64,000 nt of DNA from Nautilus pompilius (lineage: Eukaryota; Mollusca; Cephalopoda; Nautilida; Nautilidae): contig JACATO010001456.1 of assembly GCA_018389105.1 (NCBI GenBank), positions 124,001 through 188,000 on the forward strand, given 5' to 3'. Every line of letters begins with the position of its first letter. Position 1 is the stretch's first letter. The notes under the pieces were generated by a model. The model had not been told where the DNA came from and made no database searches. It saw only the letters and a program-made list of their open reading frames with translations. Below, piece after piece: positions 12,801-26,035 of the stretch. The position numbers and the translations under genes were made by a program.

Positions 12801-13850
12801 TTCATCTAACGATTATGCTTATCTATATAAGACACATGTAATCAACCAATATCTTCGAGATCAAGCAACTACATGTATGATGTACCCAGTACGTTTCCTT
12901 AAATGAAATAATATTGAAAACGTCTCATTGCTCTGGTTTATAAGGCTATAATGAGTATGCAGAGCCAGTGATTGCTGCCAGAGAGAACAATATTTCCTAT
13001 TAATTACATTTAATTCATTTTCGTTTGCATTCTTTATGTTTAAATACTTTTTTTTCTTAAAATTTATTTGTAATTTACATATTTCTTTGGTAAAAGTTAT
13101 TCAACATGAAAATATGTTTTTCTTCTTTTTTGATTATTTGGTGAATCAAACTTTGGATATTTGATGCAAAAAAAAAAGAAAGGTAAATTATATAATGTTT
13201 GTAAAAAGCTTCAGGTGAGATAAATCAGTCACAAAACTGTTTAAATAGCCTCGTCATCGGAAGCAACCGGCGAGGTCCGCACGATAGTATCTAAAACACA
13301 ACAGTGGTTAGTCTGAGAAGTTTTCTTGCCATATAGTAGAAGAATTTAGGCTCGATAACTCATTAACCTTTTTGTTCACCAGTTTGTGAAAGTCTTCAAC
13401 CAAAAAAAACATTTTTAATAACTGTGAGGAATTAATTAATAAATCGTGGCTACGGTGGCAGCCATCTGGCGATGGACGAAGTCCACAGGTTCTGGAATCA
13501 ATGTTTTACATGGCGGTAAAAAAAAACTTCCTGCAGTTCTAATTATGTTTCAACGTTTCAGAAATAAGACTAATTTACAGAAAAGGAAAAAAAAAAAAAA
13601 ATCTTGCTGCAGAATGCGGAGGAGATTTTTCGGCTCGCTCCGAGGTGGGGAAAAGATTGCTGGCACTGATATCGTCGACTTCCTGTGCGGCTGGTAGCCA
13701 TGTTTTTTGAGCGTAGTCGGGGAAACGTTGTGACCACGTGAGGATCTATAGCGAGCGGGATGTCACGCGCTCGTTACGCTGAGAGGTCTTTGTAGAGTGG
13801 GGCTCTAGCCTCGTTCTTGGTGGACAGCTTATGGACTGTTCAACTTTCCT
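12801..13850. other. No supported gene; AT-rich
   Basis: AT-rich sequence directly downstream of the Tc1 fragment with A/T homopolymers (13047-13056, 13168-13178, 13585-13601). The only ORF of note (13446-13697 plus) is low-complexity and Lys/Arg-rich and unrecognised. Confidence 0.4.
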
Positions 13851-13854
13851 TTTG

Positions 13855-13871
13855 ATTATTATTATTATTAG

Positions 13872-13916
<45 letters not shown>

Positions 13917-13952
13917 GTTGTGTTGTTGTTGTTGTGTTGTTGTTGTTGTTGT
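13855..13952. repeat. Compound (ATT)n-(GTT)n microsatellite
   Basis: About 60 bp of ATT triplets pass directly into about 38 bp of GTT triplets with small GTGTT interruptions, consistent with an A-to-G point change that spread by slippage. Confidence 0.95.
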
Positions 13953-14223
13953 AAAGATCTCTATCTAGGAAGATTTCCGAAAGCGCTCGTTGAAACTGAA
14001 AGTACGGAAGACGAAAGAAAAACAACAAAAAAAAACATATCACGTGTCGTAATGCACATCACCAGATTTACGACCACATCTTATCCCATTTGATTTCCCC
14101 TTGATTTTTCTGAGTAAAAATTTATATTTACTCTGGTATTTGGAAAGGGGAGACACTTGAAGAGTTTGCGGACATTATGAGATGAAGAAGCGACTCGTGC
14201 AAAGGTGTGGTTCTGAACGTGAA

Positions 14224-14225
<2 letters not shown>

Positions 14226-14277
<52 letters not shown>

Positions 14278-14340
14278 GACGTCAGTACAAGAGAGAGATA
14301 TGACCTCAGTACAGAGAGAGAGAGAGATGTACTTGACGAA
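14226..14340. repeat. (GA)n tract with CRE-like TGACGTC/TGACCTC inserts
   Basis: Roughly 50 bp of pure GA are followed by GACGACGTCAGTAC (14275-14288), a GA run, ATGACCTCAGTAC (14300-14312), another GA run and GTACTTGACG. Read on the minus strand, this matches the structure of the array at 32.66-32.92 kb: (CT)n separated by AGTACTGACGTCAT or AGTACTGAGGTCAT. The two loci are therefore members of one minisatellite family in opposite orientation. Confidence 0.85.
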
Positions 14341-14344
14341 GTTT

Positions 14345-17300
14345 GAGAAAAACCCTTCAAAGATACAGGTCCCCTTGCGAGTTTAAAAGTCTATTCCAGT
14401 CAGGTGAGCGCGTGGCTGTAAGTTACGAGACCTGGTTTAGGCCGGAGGAGTCCTCACTCTACAGGCAGCCATACCGTGCTGGAAGTACACGAGAAGCAAG
14501 GGAATTTAAAAGGCGGCGCATGTTTGGCTAGCGGGACGTTGGTAGAAGCCAGCCGACGAGAAATCTCCAAGAGGGTCAATACGATGATGATTAATGTCAG
14601 CAGAACGGCTGTTCACTTCGAGAGAGGCTATACGGAAGCCGTTTGCGTGCGCCAGATACTCTCGAAGTCGACAGAACAGACACTTCTTGCTGTGAAAGGA
14701 GCGTGGAGATGAAGTCCCGACAGTCGGCTGCAAAAGTGGACAGTCTTTGTACACGCGAACCACTAAGTGTCGTCATCTCTACAGCATAGGGTCCGCAAAG
14801 GCGCAAATTACTCAGCCCTCACAACGTCAGTTATGGAATTCACTGGTCAGCGCATCTGCTACGTCTCTCCCGCCCGCTGCCTTTTGGAACGGTACTTGTT
14901 TTCTCAGTGGGCGCACAGTTCTCACGCACTGACCATACGTTGGTATGAAGCTGCACTGTATGCCATTAATGCTGTTTTTTTTTATTTTTTAAAAAAGATA
15001 ATCTAAATGCTACTATGATGGGGACTCTGCCATCATACAAGAAAAAACGAAAGATTTAAAATGTGCATTTGTGAGAGAAATCGAAAGAAAACAAGAGAAC
15101 CAAAAAAAGAAGCTTTTTTAACTGTCGTCTAACATACCTAGAGACCATGTGACTGCGCGTGCCTATTTTTCAGAATTTGTTTTGAAAATACAACAAATAG
15201 TTCTAACTGATAACGTTGGAGGAAAACTGCCCTTTAATGGCTGCATTAAAACAAGCAGAACAAAGGGACCACTTCTCTGGTTAGCGTCAGTCAGATGTTT
15301 TGTTGTTACCGTTTGTATTAATTAAAAGAAACCATTTCGTTCCTTCTTAAAAGTTGTTTCTGACGTCATATCTTGTATCTAGATTATTGCGATGATTTAC
15401 AGAACTGGAGAGATGAAATGATTATCAAAAGTAGATCCTCAATTCTTCTTCTCCGGCTACGTTCATTTCGGGAGACGATCGGTCACGTGCTGGCGGGAAT
15501 TGCGGTGGAGAATTCCGTGGGGGGGGGGCGCAAAACCACACGATCTCGCGTGATCTGCATATTTCACGATGCCCCTGTTCTAACCAAGGAGGCAACCTAA
15601 ATGTTCGCCTTTGTTTGATGCCAACGACCAAGTTACAGGAAACAAAGACAATACGGGCGAAAGCGAACAAACCTGACAGATAATCCATTGCCAGCGGTGA
15701 TTTGAATACCGGAACTTTCGTTGCTTCTCGCATGACGTCACAGTAGATTTGTCTCGCTCTCGCTCTCGCCTTAATGAGAGTGCTTCACAACAACCACACC
15801 GCAACACATGAAGTATATAAAGCAAAAATGAACATGGCCTTGTCTTTTTTAAAAAATATATATAATATATATATATATATACTGGGTGTCCTTTGTGGTT
15901 ACAGTGTAAAAGTGCATTTTAAATAAAATAAAACAAGCGCTGTTCTGGTATTGTGTAGTAGCCAGTTCCCGGTAGAGGTGGAAGTTTTGGATAATAAAGC
16001 AGCCAGACTTCACCAAATCCACACGCGTTGTGATACCGTCTGGCAAAAATTATTTTAATAAAAGGAAAAATAAAAAAAAAATGAAGAAGGATAAATCTAA
16101 GACACATGAAGTTATTAAACGCCGTTACTTCAGCCATGGATGGTATATTTACAGTCAGGCCAAAACAAGGAGAAAGAAACAGAATTATTTCGGATGAACT
16201 GATATTAGCCCCCCGTTATATGAACTGGTTTGTTGGAGCCATTCTAGCTTTCATTAGAATTAAGACTGTTTTTAGTAAGTTTTTCCCGTTATTTAGTATG
16301 TTTTTGAGATATGGCGTGACGGTACCGGGATCTAATCCAGTGTCGAGAGCTCAGCGTCTCGGTAACATCTTTAGACGCTTTCCTTTGAAAAGAGTTCGGC
16401 TTATGTAAGAACTTTCATGCAGCTGTTTTTCATTCATTATTAAAGATAAAGAAGAATTAAGTGCGCTGTAAATCAATAATTTCGCGAGAGTTTTTGAATA
16501 AAAAAGGTATAGTGTAATTAATAATAAATCAAAAAAGCTAGTTTGCCGATATAAAGTGCTGTGCACTAGTCACGTGGTAATCTGTAAAAGTTTGGCGTGT
16601 TATTCTATGGCGAAGGAAATTCGGATTAGCATCCATTTTTATTTCTTTTTGGAAAAAGTAGATAGCTAATAAAAAAAACCCCAAGAAAAAATGAATTAAC
16701 AATTTATCTTCCTGTCAAGAAAGAGTTTCCAGTGCAAATTAGCGCTTAAGAACATCAATCTTTTGGGTAAAATATAGCTTGTGGCTTGTTTTCTTTTCTT
16801 TTGGAAAGAATAGTTAGTAATCTGGGGTTCAGAGAGGATTTGTAGGTGTGTTACTTAGATTTATTGCATGAATAGCGTTATGGCTACAAGACCCAGACAT
16901 CTTTAGAACCAGGTAAACTATAAGGAGAGAGACCGCGGCAATTATGGCATTGATTCCGTTAAGCCAACGTTAGTTGGAAACTCTGAGTTTTAACAAATAA
17001 GGATGTTATACCAGAAAAAATACTCTTTGACTGCCAAATTTTAAGTGAAGGTGCACTTGTTTGTGGGGAAAAGATCAAATGAGACGACACATCGTTGGCA
17101 CAGAATGAAGAATTAGTCAAACGGACAAGCTCATCATCGTTTTAAGGGCTCTCATAAAATCCCCTTAAGGGGGGTATCTGCGTTCAAAAATGTATTTATT
17201 TTTTTAATTTAAAAAAATGTTTCTGCTTGAAAAAATATTTTAAAGAGATCCATCAGTGGATTCGGTTTATAGTAGAAAACATAGACAGTAAACCTAAATG

Positions 17301-20300
17301 GGAAAAGTAACAATTTATTGGCACCACGCCATTCATTTTGATGAATGTGCACTCATATCGGTCTTGTTTTTCTTCAGAATGCTTTCAAATGTGGAATGTA
17401 CTCCGAACATAGCATGTGAAGTGAAATGTTATAGGACAGTATAAGCTTGGGCAAATATATCAAGAGAAAAGGGCTAAAATACCGTAAAAATATGCAAACC
17501 TTGCAATCCAACAGGCCTTATTTTCAGATTAAATAAACAAAGAAAAAACAGATTATTTCTGTTGAACAGTTAGAGGAAACTGCGAGACTGTTTAGGTATA
17601 TTTAATGAGCTCACACGGTTATCACAGCAATCATGCAAATAAAAGGTACTGAAGTTTATTTCGTCAGTTGAATGCCGTGTATCGAACAACTTTTCCTTTG
17701 AGCTGTTTTGAAGTTTCAGATCTGAGCATTTGTCAGAAGTCCTCATTGAAAGATATTTCGCTCTCTTACTTCCGGAAACAATCTGTTTGTTTTTTTTTTG
17801 TAAAAGTAAATATCTCTGACATATTTTAGCAAGTACCTGCGTCTTAGAGATTTTACTGTGAGATACCAATTTTATAAAAAAAATTATTGAATTTTCTCTT
17901 TAAGAATATCGTAGAGAGATAATATAGGAAAAATCTATATATACATATAAAATGTTTAATTTTAAAAAATACTATTTGATTGTACGTAACCCTTTATACG
18001 GATTAGCCTAATTTTGGTTTTGGAAACACAATATTTGTTGTTTTTAATTGTTCATTTGTAATACAAAGTGGTTTCATACTGAAATATTAGAACCAAACAA
18101 ATTTTCCAGTCATTAATATGAATGGTCGTAATTTATTCCAAAAAATGGTAGTATTTAAACCAACTAAATAATGTTTCAAACAAATTTCCGTTTATCTCTT
18201 CCTTACTTAAGATTTCAATCTCTTCTTTAATTAATCTTTTTTTCTTCTGTCATTTTAATTTTCTAAAAGTCCACCTTTGCTATATTCTTCAATAACTATC
18301 CTGGATGTGTCGTGGGTCCTTGGAAGTAGAAGAACGCGTTCTTCCGAATGTTTTGGTATTTTTCGTTCTACCTACGGCGTTCATATTCTCCCTATTCTAG
18401 CAGATAAAGGGGATAAACTATTTCACAGTGAGAAATTTTTAACAAAGCTAATGGTTATTTGATATTTTGCTGAACTGGTCATATTACTTTTATAAATATG
18501 AAAGCACAAATAAAAACCTCGGGTTCTTTTAGAATAACATGAAGGTTATCCGGACTGCCTAGGCTAAATCACCTGCAACTAATTACCAGTGCAGGTATCT
18601 CAGCACGTTTCTGGCTGAATACACGCAATTTGAGCTATCCTGAGATTTACTGAGTTCACAGTGGAACTTAAAATGGAAACGATGTTTATACTGATGATAA
18701 AAACGCGCAGATGCGGAATTTCTGTCAAGGCTATGGGGTATGGAAGTAAATCCTATAAAAAGATGTGTTTTCTTTTTTAAAAAAGACAAAAATTAAACGT
18801 TACATGAAAGTTGTTTTTTTTTTTTCCGTGCACTTTATAAGGTTTCGTAATTTTCTACGGTCTTCCTCCGAGTTTTGCCGCAAAAAACGCGCTCATAACT
18901 CCTCCATGACGTCACCGAATACTGCAAGATCGCAGCGCATCAAAAATAGGTGATATCTAGTAGCCTTTTTTTGAATTCTGAACTAGCATAATAAATGCAT
19001 ATACGACTAAAGACGAGGAAGTTTAATATAAATTTGATATAGTAGTAGTTAATGACGACACTGTGCTGAATTTATGATGGCATTTTCCAGGCGATTTTAA
19101 AATAATGAAGAACTCATTCACGGTCTTAAGAAGACCATTATCAAGATATATGCGGGACCGGTTAGAAAGTTTCTAAATTCTATTTTTAGTGAATATAAAG
19201 ATGAATAAAATTATATTCTGGTTTGAAATTTAAATTTCTTTCTCGAAAAACGTTTTACAATTTCTTTTTTTTAAAAAATTATTTAATAGCAACAGTTTCC
19301 GGAACTCTTTGATGTAAATTGGTCTTCTTTACGCCGATTAGCAGCTATCAGAGCTACTTTATTTGCCATCTACCTGCCATTCATAGTTAATGCTCTGTAA
19401 GGTTCCTTTCGGTTCTTTAGTCAGGTCAGTGAAGAAAGGATTTTTTTTTCCCTTATCCTCCAACTTTAATTTTCTGACTACATTCAAAAGCAGGTTTTTA
19501 TAGACTTCTGTTAATGAGGACTTCAACTCGTGTCACTGCGGTTCTGAGTAAAGAAAAAATCATCATCATTAATTGCAATCAACTTGAAAAAATGATCGAC
19601 TTTTCATTTTTGCTAAGCAATTTCGTTGGTTAAGAAGCCAGATTATTACGTAATTATTTCCAAGCGGGCGCGGAGACGAGAAATCGCTGTGGTAATCGTT
19701 TCGTGAATTTGAAAGAAGGTGAATTCACTTGGATGCTGCGGTAAAGAACAGTAATAACACACACACACACAAAACCGGAAAAATCTTTGTAAGAATCTGG
19801 CCGGGAGGGGAAGTGGTGCCCGACTTCACCGTGCGTGAAAGACTTCTCAGCGCCCTCTGTCTTTTTCTACAAGTACCAGCCAGCCAGCCAGCCAGGAACT
19901 CACAATGCTGTTGCCGACTAACGTAAAACATCACCGATCGTCTTGAGATGTTGCAACATCTGCCGGCATGAAGTACACTTCAAGCACTACATCATTCCTG
20001 TACCTTATCTTCAGCTTTTACTTCGTTTACACCAATTGGAAGCACCATTTTGCTAGTATTGGCCTATATATTTAGTTACTATAATCGCGCTGCAGAACAC
20101 GTTGGGCTGGATCGATATCGATTTGTCTTTACAAAGGGTTATGCCAATTATCCCCTATGGCTCAATCTGCGCTGAAAGTGGTAGGATGTGATGATTAAAT
20201 ATATTCAGCTACCAACGGCACAGAGAGGATTTTAAAAGTTGACTGTTTCCTAAAATGTATATAAATCAGTTTTTTTTTTTATTTTTACGTGATTTACACG

Positions 20301-22530
20301 CATGGATTTGTCTATAAATACATTTGTGGATCAGGTGAACTTCGTTTCCAAAATGTCACGCAAACATTAAACGCAAAACCTTTTTTTTTTAAAAAAAACA
20401 AAAAAAACTGGTTCGACAAAGAGCCACCAGGTTAACTTTACTTGGTATTTACTGTCGTCCATATTGACCAGGCTCACAGAGACCGAAACAGAAACAATTT
20501 TCACAGTTAAAGCTTCATAGCCCCTTTAAACCTTTTCTTCTTCTTCTCCGGACCGGCGGGCGGACGTCGGTACACAGGGCATCCACCCGCCAGTTCTCTT
20601 TGTTAAATTACCATCCATGGCTTCGTCAAAATGAGTTTCCGAGTGACGGCTTGGCAGTACCGCTTCCTTCATTTCGTCCCGATCCCTGATTCTCAGCGAT
20701 ACCAACGCCTTTCCGGGGAGAGTGCTCGCGCAGCTCGTGATGGAGGCGGTCTGAATCGACGAGACAGCGAGAGCAGACACGTTCACAACAGAGCTGTAAA
20801 CTTTCAGATGCGAACTTCTTTCCGAAACAGCGGTGTGCTCTCCTCGCCACACTGAGTGGGTGCTTATTTACAGACAACAGATGTCACTCGTCGTGCGGCT
20901 AGGGAGCGGTGAAACTTCATCTTTAACGGCTGCTGTAAAGACGCAAAAGCGCGATGCTTTCCCTTTCTTTTCCATGACATTTACTTCACATCTACTCTCA
21001 ATATTTAATGTTATAGAAATGCCGCAAATGCAGTTATTAAAGTTGAAATAAAAATCACTTTTCAACCATTGACTAGAGTTAGCTTACATCAAGGTCTGTG
21101 CAAAATTAATGGACACTCTTCTGGTGGAATCCCTCATCTGGAATTAACTCTAGGCAGAGATACGGAAAGAACGACATTTTTATTATGTCGAGGTCGGAAT
21201 GAAAAAAAAAGTATATTCTTCATTCATTCTATTATTTTTTATGAATATTTTATTATTAGTTAAAATATACTTCAATCTCCGAGTAAATAATTACAGAACT
21301 ACGATTCGAAACAAAGTGAAAAAAGTGTTTACCACTGATGAAATCGGTTCAAACAAGGCTTTAGTTAGATTAAAAGGTACTAATCTGACTTCGTCGTTTC
21401 ACCAAAATCCGGCCACTGAGAGATTTAGCGCTTCACTCATGTCAGGTTTGAAATCTTTGATTCCCTTAGGCCATGAAACAACAGGCAAACATGAAGACTC
21501 GGTTCTCTTCCGGAATGGTCAACCTCGTGCTCTCGATGGTTCAATCAGACGACTTGCTGAAGTCCGGACAAATAACAACTGTTGATGGACAAACGTAAAA
21601 CCAGGATAAGCGTATCGGAAAATTGGACAGCCCCACCCAAAACACACCGAAGACGCAACAGAGATTTTACCTGATCGGGTGGCAATCGACATCTTTTTTG
21701 GGGAAGTTGGCAACTGAATAATTGAGAAAGTGTGTTTAGGTAAGCTGATTATACGGCTCTCCTCCATTGGCTATTCGTATTAAACTAGCTTGCCGAAAAA
21801 ACAAACTGATAAAGTTGGCTATTTTCATAGAAACCAAAAGTTTAAGTTTCCTTAGTTTCTTTTCTCTAAAATTTTTTTATTTTTAGGTGGAGCCGTTACA
21901 AAACTGTTTTGATACATTCTTAAATTTGTCAATGCGTAATCAGTCATAACTCATCCTTATTGTTCTAGATCGCTGAATTAGATTGCAAAGTAAATTTAGA
22001 TAGATGTCTTTCTCCCCTCCATTTGTAATCCTATAAATGATTCTTTGTAAAAATAAAGCATTATTCGGCTTCTGGTATGCATAAAAATATCTTCCGCGCA
22101 TAACTTTTAAACATACTGTATTTTCCGAACGATACAATGCATCTACTGTCGTCGCCTAGGTCCAATTTCTGCTGTTATTTTCGTGAGAAAATAGTCTTTA
22201 AATGGTAAAAGATGTAGTTGAAACGGTTTAAATCACAATTATCGTAAAAGTTCAAGAATACCGTAGACTTATTATCTATTAATACATTTGTGGAGTGATC
22301 TCCACCTTTGAATTTAAGATAGCTGTGCATCTGTAATTTAAAGAGTTAATAAATGCAAACATTACATTTGGAACAGCTGAAATCTTCTGCATCTTTTACT
22401 CCTCTCCCATAAATATTGAGAAATGGTCTGCTTATTCTGCAATACAAATCAATTTAATCTTCTCATTGGTAAGATGTTATTTGTGGATAGATGTACAGAA
22501 TTGCACGGATACCCTGACAAAGCTGCTAAA
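14345..22530. other. No supported gene; long intergenic stretch
   Basis: Mixed composition with many short overlapping ORFs on both strands. Slightly GC-richer islands lie at 14.35-14.95, 15.45-15.80 and 20.52-20.96 kb. The last has the longest ORFs (20526-20852 and 20626-20877 minus; 20631-20855 plus) but no recognisable domain in any frame. TGACGTCA palindromes occur singly at about 15733-15740 and 18907-18914. A short (AC)n is at about 19757-19771 and a CAGC tetranucleotide run at about 19877-19893. Confidence 0.4.
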
Positions 22531-22532
22531 TT

Positions 22533-22533
<1 letters not shown>

Positions 22534-22582
<49 letters not shown>
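22534..22582. repeat. (GA)n microsatellite
   Basis: About 49 bp of uninterrupted GA dinucleotides. The Arg-Glu repeat peptides in the ORFs across it are artefacts. Confidence 0.97.
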
Positions 22583-22583
<1 letters not shown>

Positions 22584-24045
22584 CAGCCATGATGATGCGA
22601 CGAAGTCTCGCGGTCGGACGCCAGGAAGCGTTTGTCAATTTTACACTGCCTGGGGACCCAGCAATTACAAATTCGGTTCGTTCGGTTTTTAACATTTAAA
22701 AATTACGTCAGATTTGCATCTAAAAAAAATCCAAATTTTATTTTACGTGATATGAGAATTATGTAAATTAATTTAGAGTTTAACAAAGTTCAAAACAAAA
22801 TATTCAGTTATTGCATAAATTTGGAAGTATTTACTGTAAATCCCGAGTTACTTAATAGAATTTTATTATTCTGCGACACTTTCTACATAAAATGAGGGAA
22901 ATTAAAAAAAAAATAATAACGCACCAAAATTTTAATTCATGAAACATGAATAAATTAAAATTAAAAAATTAAAAATCAATAAATATATACATTTACCTGT
23001 TAATGAAACCAGGGTCTGATCGACATTGTTAAGAATAATCTCACTAATTCCTGAAGTAAGTTATAATCAGTAAAATTTGTCTTAGCTAAATAATTAATTC
23101 CACTAATTAGTCATTTATTTTTTGTGAACATATAAATAATTATATTGCAAAAAAACAAAAAAATGCCCCAAAACTAGCAGCAAAAACCGTAAATTCCATT
23201 TCAAAAAATTATTATTAAGTGATTATAGAATAAATTCTAAAATAATTAGTAAGAAAGAGTAAAAGATGCAAAACCACCCATGCATAAATTTAAAAAGCGA
23301 ATTACAAGAACAAAAACAAATACCTTTTATAATTGGATGACTACCTTTGATCTTTGTGAGGCTTGATGACAGTTTCCTTGAACATTTCTTTAGCTTTTCT
23401 TTTCTGAAATCAAAAGTGTTGACTTTTATTGTCTTAACTGTTTCTTTTCATGACCATTTAGAATCACGTGATATTTTCTTTCCTTTGCATTAGTGAAAAG
23501 CAAGTGTATTTAGAAAGCCACTGCCCCATACAGACACCGATAAAAGCTGATTTTTTAAACGCATGCAATCAGTCATTATGAAAAAAAAATTAACAACGAC
23601 AAATTTCTGGCCGATACCTTGATAGTATTTTAATTGAGTGTCTGTGGGAAGTACTTAATGCATTACTCACTTCGATATCCATGCCTTTACGGTCAGTCGG
23701 TGTTTTACCTCCTCAATATATCGATTCGTTCTTGTGAAGGTATTCTAGGTGATTTCATAGTCTCCAACTAATGCAGTCTATGAGGGGTTAACAAAGCTAC
23801 AAATATACGGGATCCAGTACTCGAAACGGACAGCGTGAGCGTCGCTCGGCGAGTGGTTATAAATCAGTTTAAACTCCGCTGATTGGTGTCGGACAAACAC
23901 CAGGAGAAACCGTGCAACTAATTTCTGGCTTTTCTTTTCTACTGCTGCACACGTCGGTCCGCAAGACTACCGCCCAAATCAACATCTTGTAACCTCGCCA
24001 TGCCAGCTTTCGATTTTGGCGTCTTAATCTGAAACCCAATTAAGG

Positions 24046-24047
<2 letters not shown>
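22583..24047. other. No supported gene; very AT-rich
   Basis: Strongly AT-rich (22.7-23.35 kb especially), with no ORF of interest and no recognised repeat family. Composition rises toward 23.8-24.0 kb without a clear coding signal. Confidence 0.45.

Positions 24048-24123
<76 letters not shown>
24048..24123. repeat. (CT)n microsatellite
   Basis: About 75 bp of perfect CT dinucleotides, the longest pure dinucleotide run here apart from the one at 50.29 kb. Confidence 0.97.
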
Positions 24124-24124
<1 letters not shown>

Positions 24125-24993
24125 AAATGCCACGGCCATGTCTGTTCTAAATAATCCTTAAGCCGAGACATTTCTGGAGCCGAACGCAATCGTTAACATC
24201 TACCGTAAATCCACGCAGCGGGTTGAATGCAATCACAACGTCTTTGTCTGCTAACTATTTGTTATCGTCATACAAAATACTGCATATTAAAAGCCCTTAA
24301 ATAACTGATTGTACGGGTATAGAGAGTAACTGACTGGCAGTACGTGAGCCGACGGAAGGTCCAAGACTGAGAACGCTTTTCGGTTGCTTTTTGACACAAA
24401 AATATTTCAATTTATATAAATAAAAACCATAACATTGTCAATATTATTTTATAGCTCAGACGGCTACACAAAGCTGAATTATAATTGAATAGCTTGTATA
24501 TTTAAATATTAAGATAATCCATGGATAACGACATCTTTATATATCTTGACGAATACTCTTCAGCCTAATTGCAATGGAGACAAAACGTTTTATGTCCCAT
24601 GCCAGATTCTCGGTAGCTTTCATATTCACTTGTACTTTGTTCTGTAATGCAGGCAGCAAATCTAACTGATGCTCCCTTTGTTCTTCTTAGTCGCTTGTAC
24701 AAATAATTTTGAATCCTCACAGATGTTATGGCTGACAAACAGCTGGCCACTTTTCTAGAACACCAACTTGCACAATTCACATATGGGTCTTCTTTTTATT
24801 TAAAAAATTGCTCAAGATGACCCAAATTTATTAAATATGAAATAATAATGATTTTACAGCTATAAATCACATAAAATAATTTATTCGTCAATCTTAATGG
24901 GATAACAAAGAAGCTGAAATCAAAACTGTAACACAAATGTTTACTTGAAAACAGAGTAATAATTACATATAAAAAACAAATAAGTTGATCATT

Positions 24994-24995
<2 letters not shown>
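24124..24995. other. No supported gene
   Basis: AT-rich DNA with one short minus-strand ORF (24565-24780) that carries no recognised motif. Confidence 0.4.
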
Positions 24996-25053
<58 letters not shown>

Positions 25054-25068
25054 TAATAATAATAATAA
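24996..25068. repeat. (TAA)n microsatellite
   Basis: About 72 bp of TAA/ATA triplets with one AAATAA interruption. It makes a poly-Ile frame on the minus strand. Confidence 0.97.
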
Positions 25069-25749
25069 GGAATTAAGCACGGCTCAATATAGATAATTCA
25101 TATTATATTAATATATTATTTTTAAAATATTAAAATATTGAATTTCTGTCTTCCAAAACATTTTGTAAATAAATAAAGTGAGGTAAACATGAAGCAATTA
25201 ACAAAGTAGAACCAGAAAATATAAATTTTTAAAAATAAAAAGTTTTCTAATTAAGTAAAGTTAACGATTTGTTGGTAAAATTTACCGTCAGGTCGCATCT
25301 CATAATGGATATAACTGAGTTCCGTTTGCAAGATCTTAGCTGATGAGAGGTTAAGAGAGCAGCAGAGGGTTAACGAAGTTTAATAATTACAGATCCACAA
25401 ATAACTGACAGAACTCACTCAATGGAAAAAAAATTTAAAAAGATCATTTCATTACGTTGCAACGAACACTAACCTCTTCAAAGGGACCAGCTACACTACT
25501 TACTACCAACGATGGTCTCCATAAGTCTCAGTAGTAAATTTTCTACCAGGTGCAGCAGAACTATCACCTGAACAGGTTTCGGTGTATAAAAATCGAGTTT
25601 AACGCTATAGAGGTTAAACTGATACAGACAGCACCAGTAATTCCCGATCAAACGTACGGATGGGCGATAATCGACGTCATATGGCTTCTTCTGTATGTTT
25701 AATTAGGAGTTACCGGTTGTCTACCTTACATTAAAATAATTTACACATA

Positions 25750-25950
25750 CAGGTGCTTCTCAAAAAATTAGAATATCGTGGAAGAGTTCGATATTTTTTG
25801 TCAGTTATTTCAGAAAGTGAAAACTGTATATATTCTGGACTCATTATGTGTAAACTTAAATGTTTCAAGCATTTTTAATTTTAATTTTGATAATTACGGC
25901 CTATAGCTAAAAAAAAGAAAAAAAAACATATCTCAAAATATTAGAATGTT
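25750..25950 (+). repeat. Left terminal inverted repeat of the Tc1 element
   Basis: Begins CAGGTGCTTCTC after the TA target site. It pairs with 27060-27262 on the opposite strand over about 200 bp, with substitutions and an A-rich indel around 25911-25926. Confidence 0.85.
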
Positions 25951-26035
25951 CCATTTCGAGTTTGAGTAAATCACTATTTATGCAGTATAAATACAATGAA
26001 TCTCTCAGTCTGGTTCAGTACACACAACCACAATC

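Noticed and set aside
20526-20877. Overlapping ORFs in a GC-richer island as a possible exon
   Set aside because: Three competing frames on both strands, no recognised domain and no convincing splice pair. Composition alone is not enough.
23939-24139. Arg-Glu repeat ORF on the minus strand
   Set aside because: Frame of the pure CT dinucleotide run.
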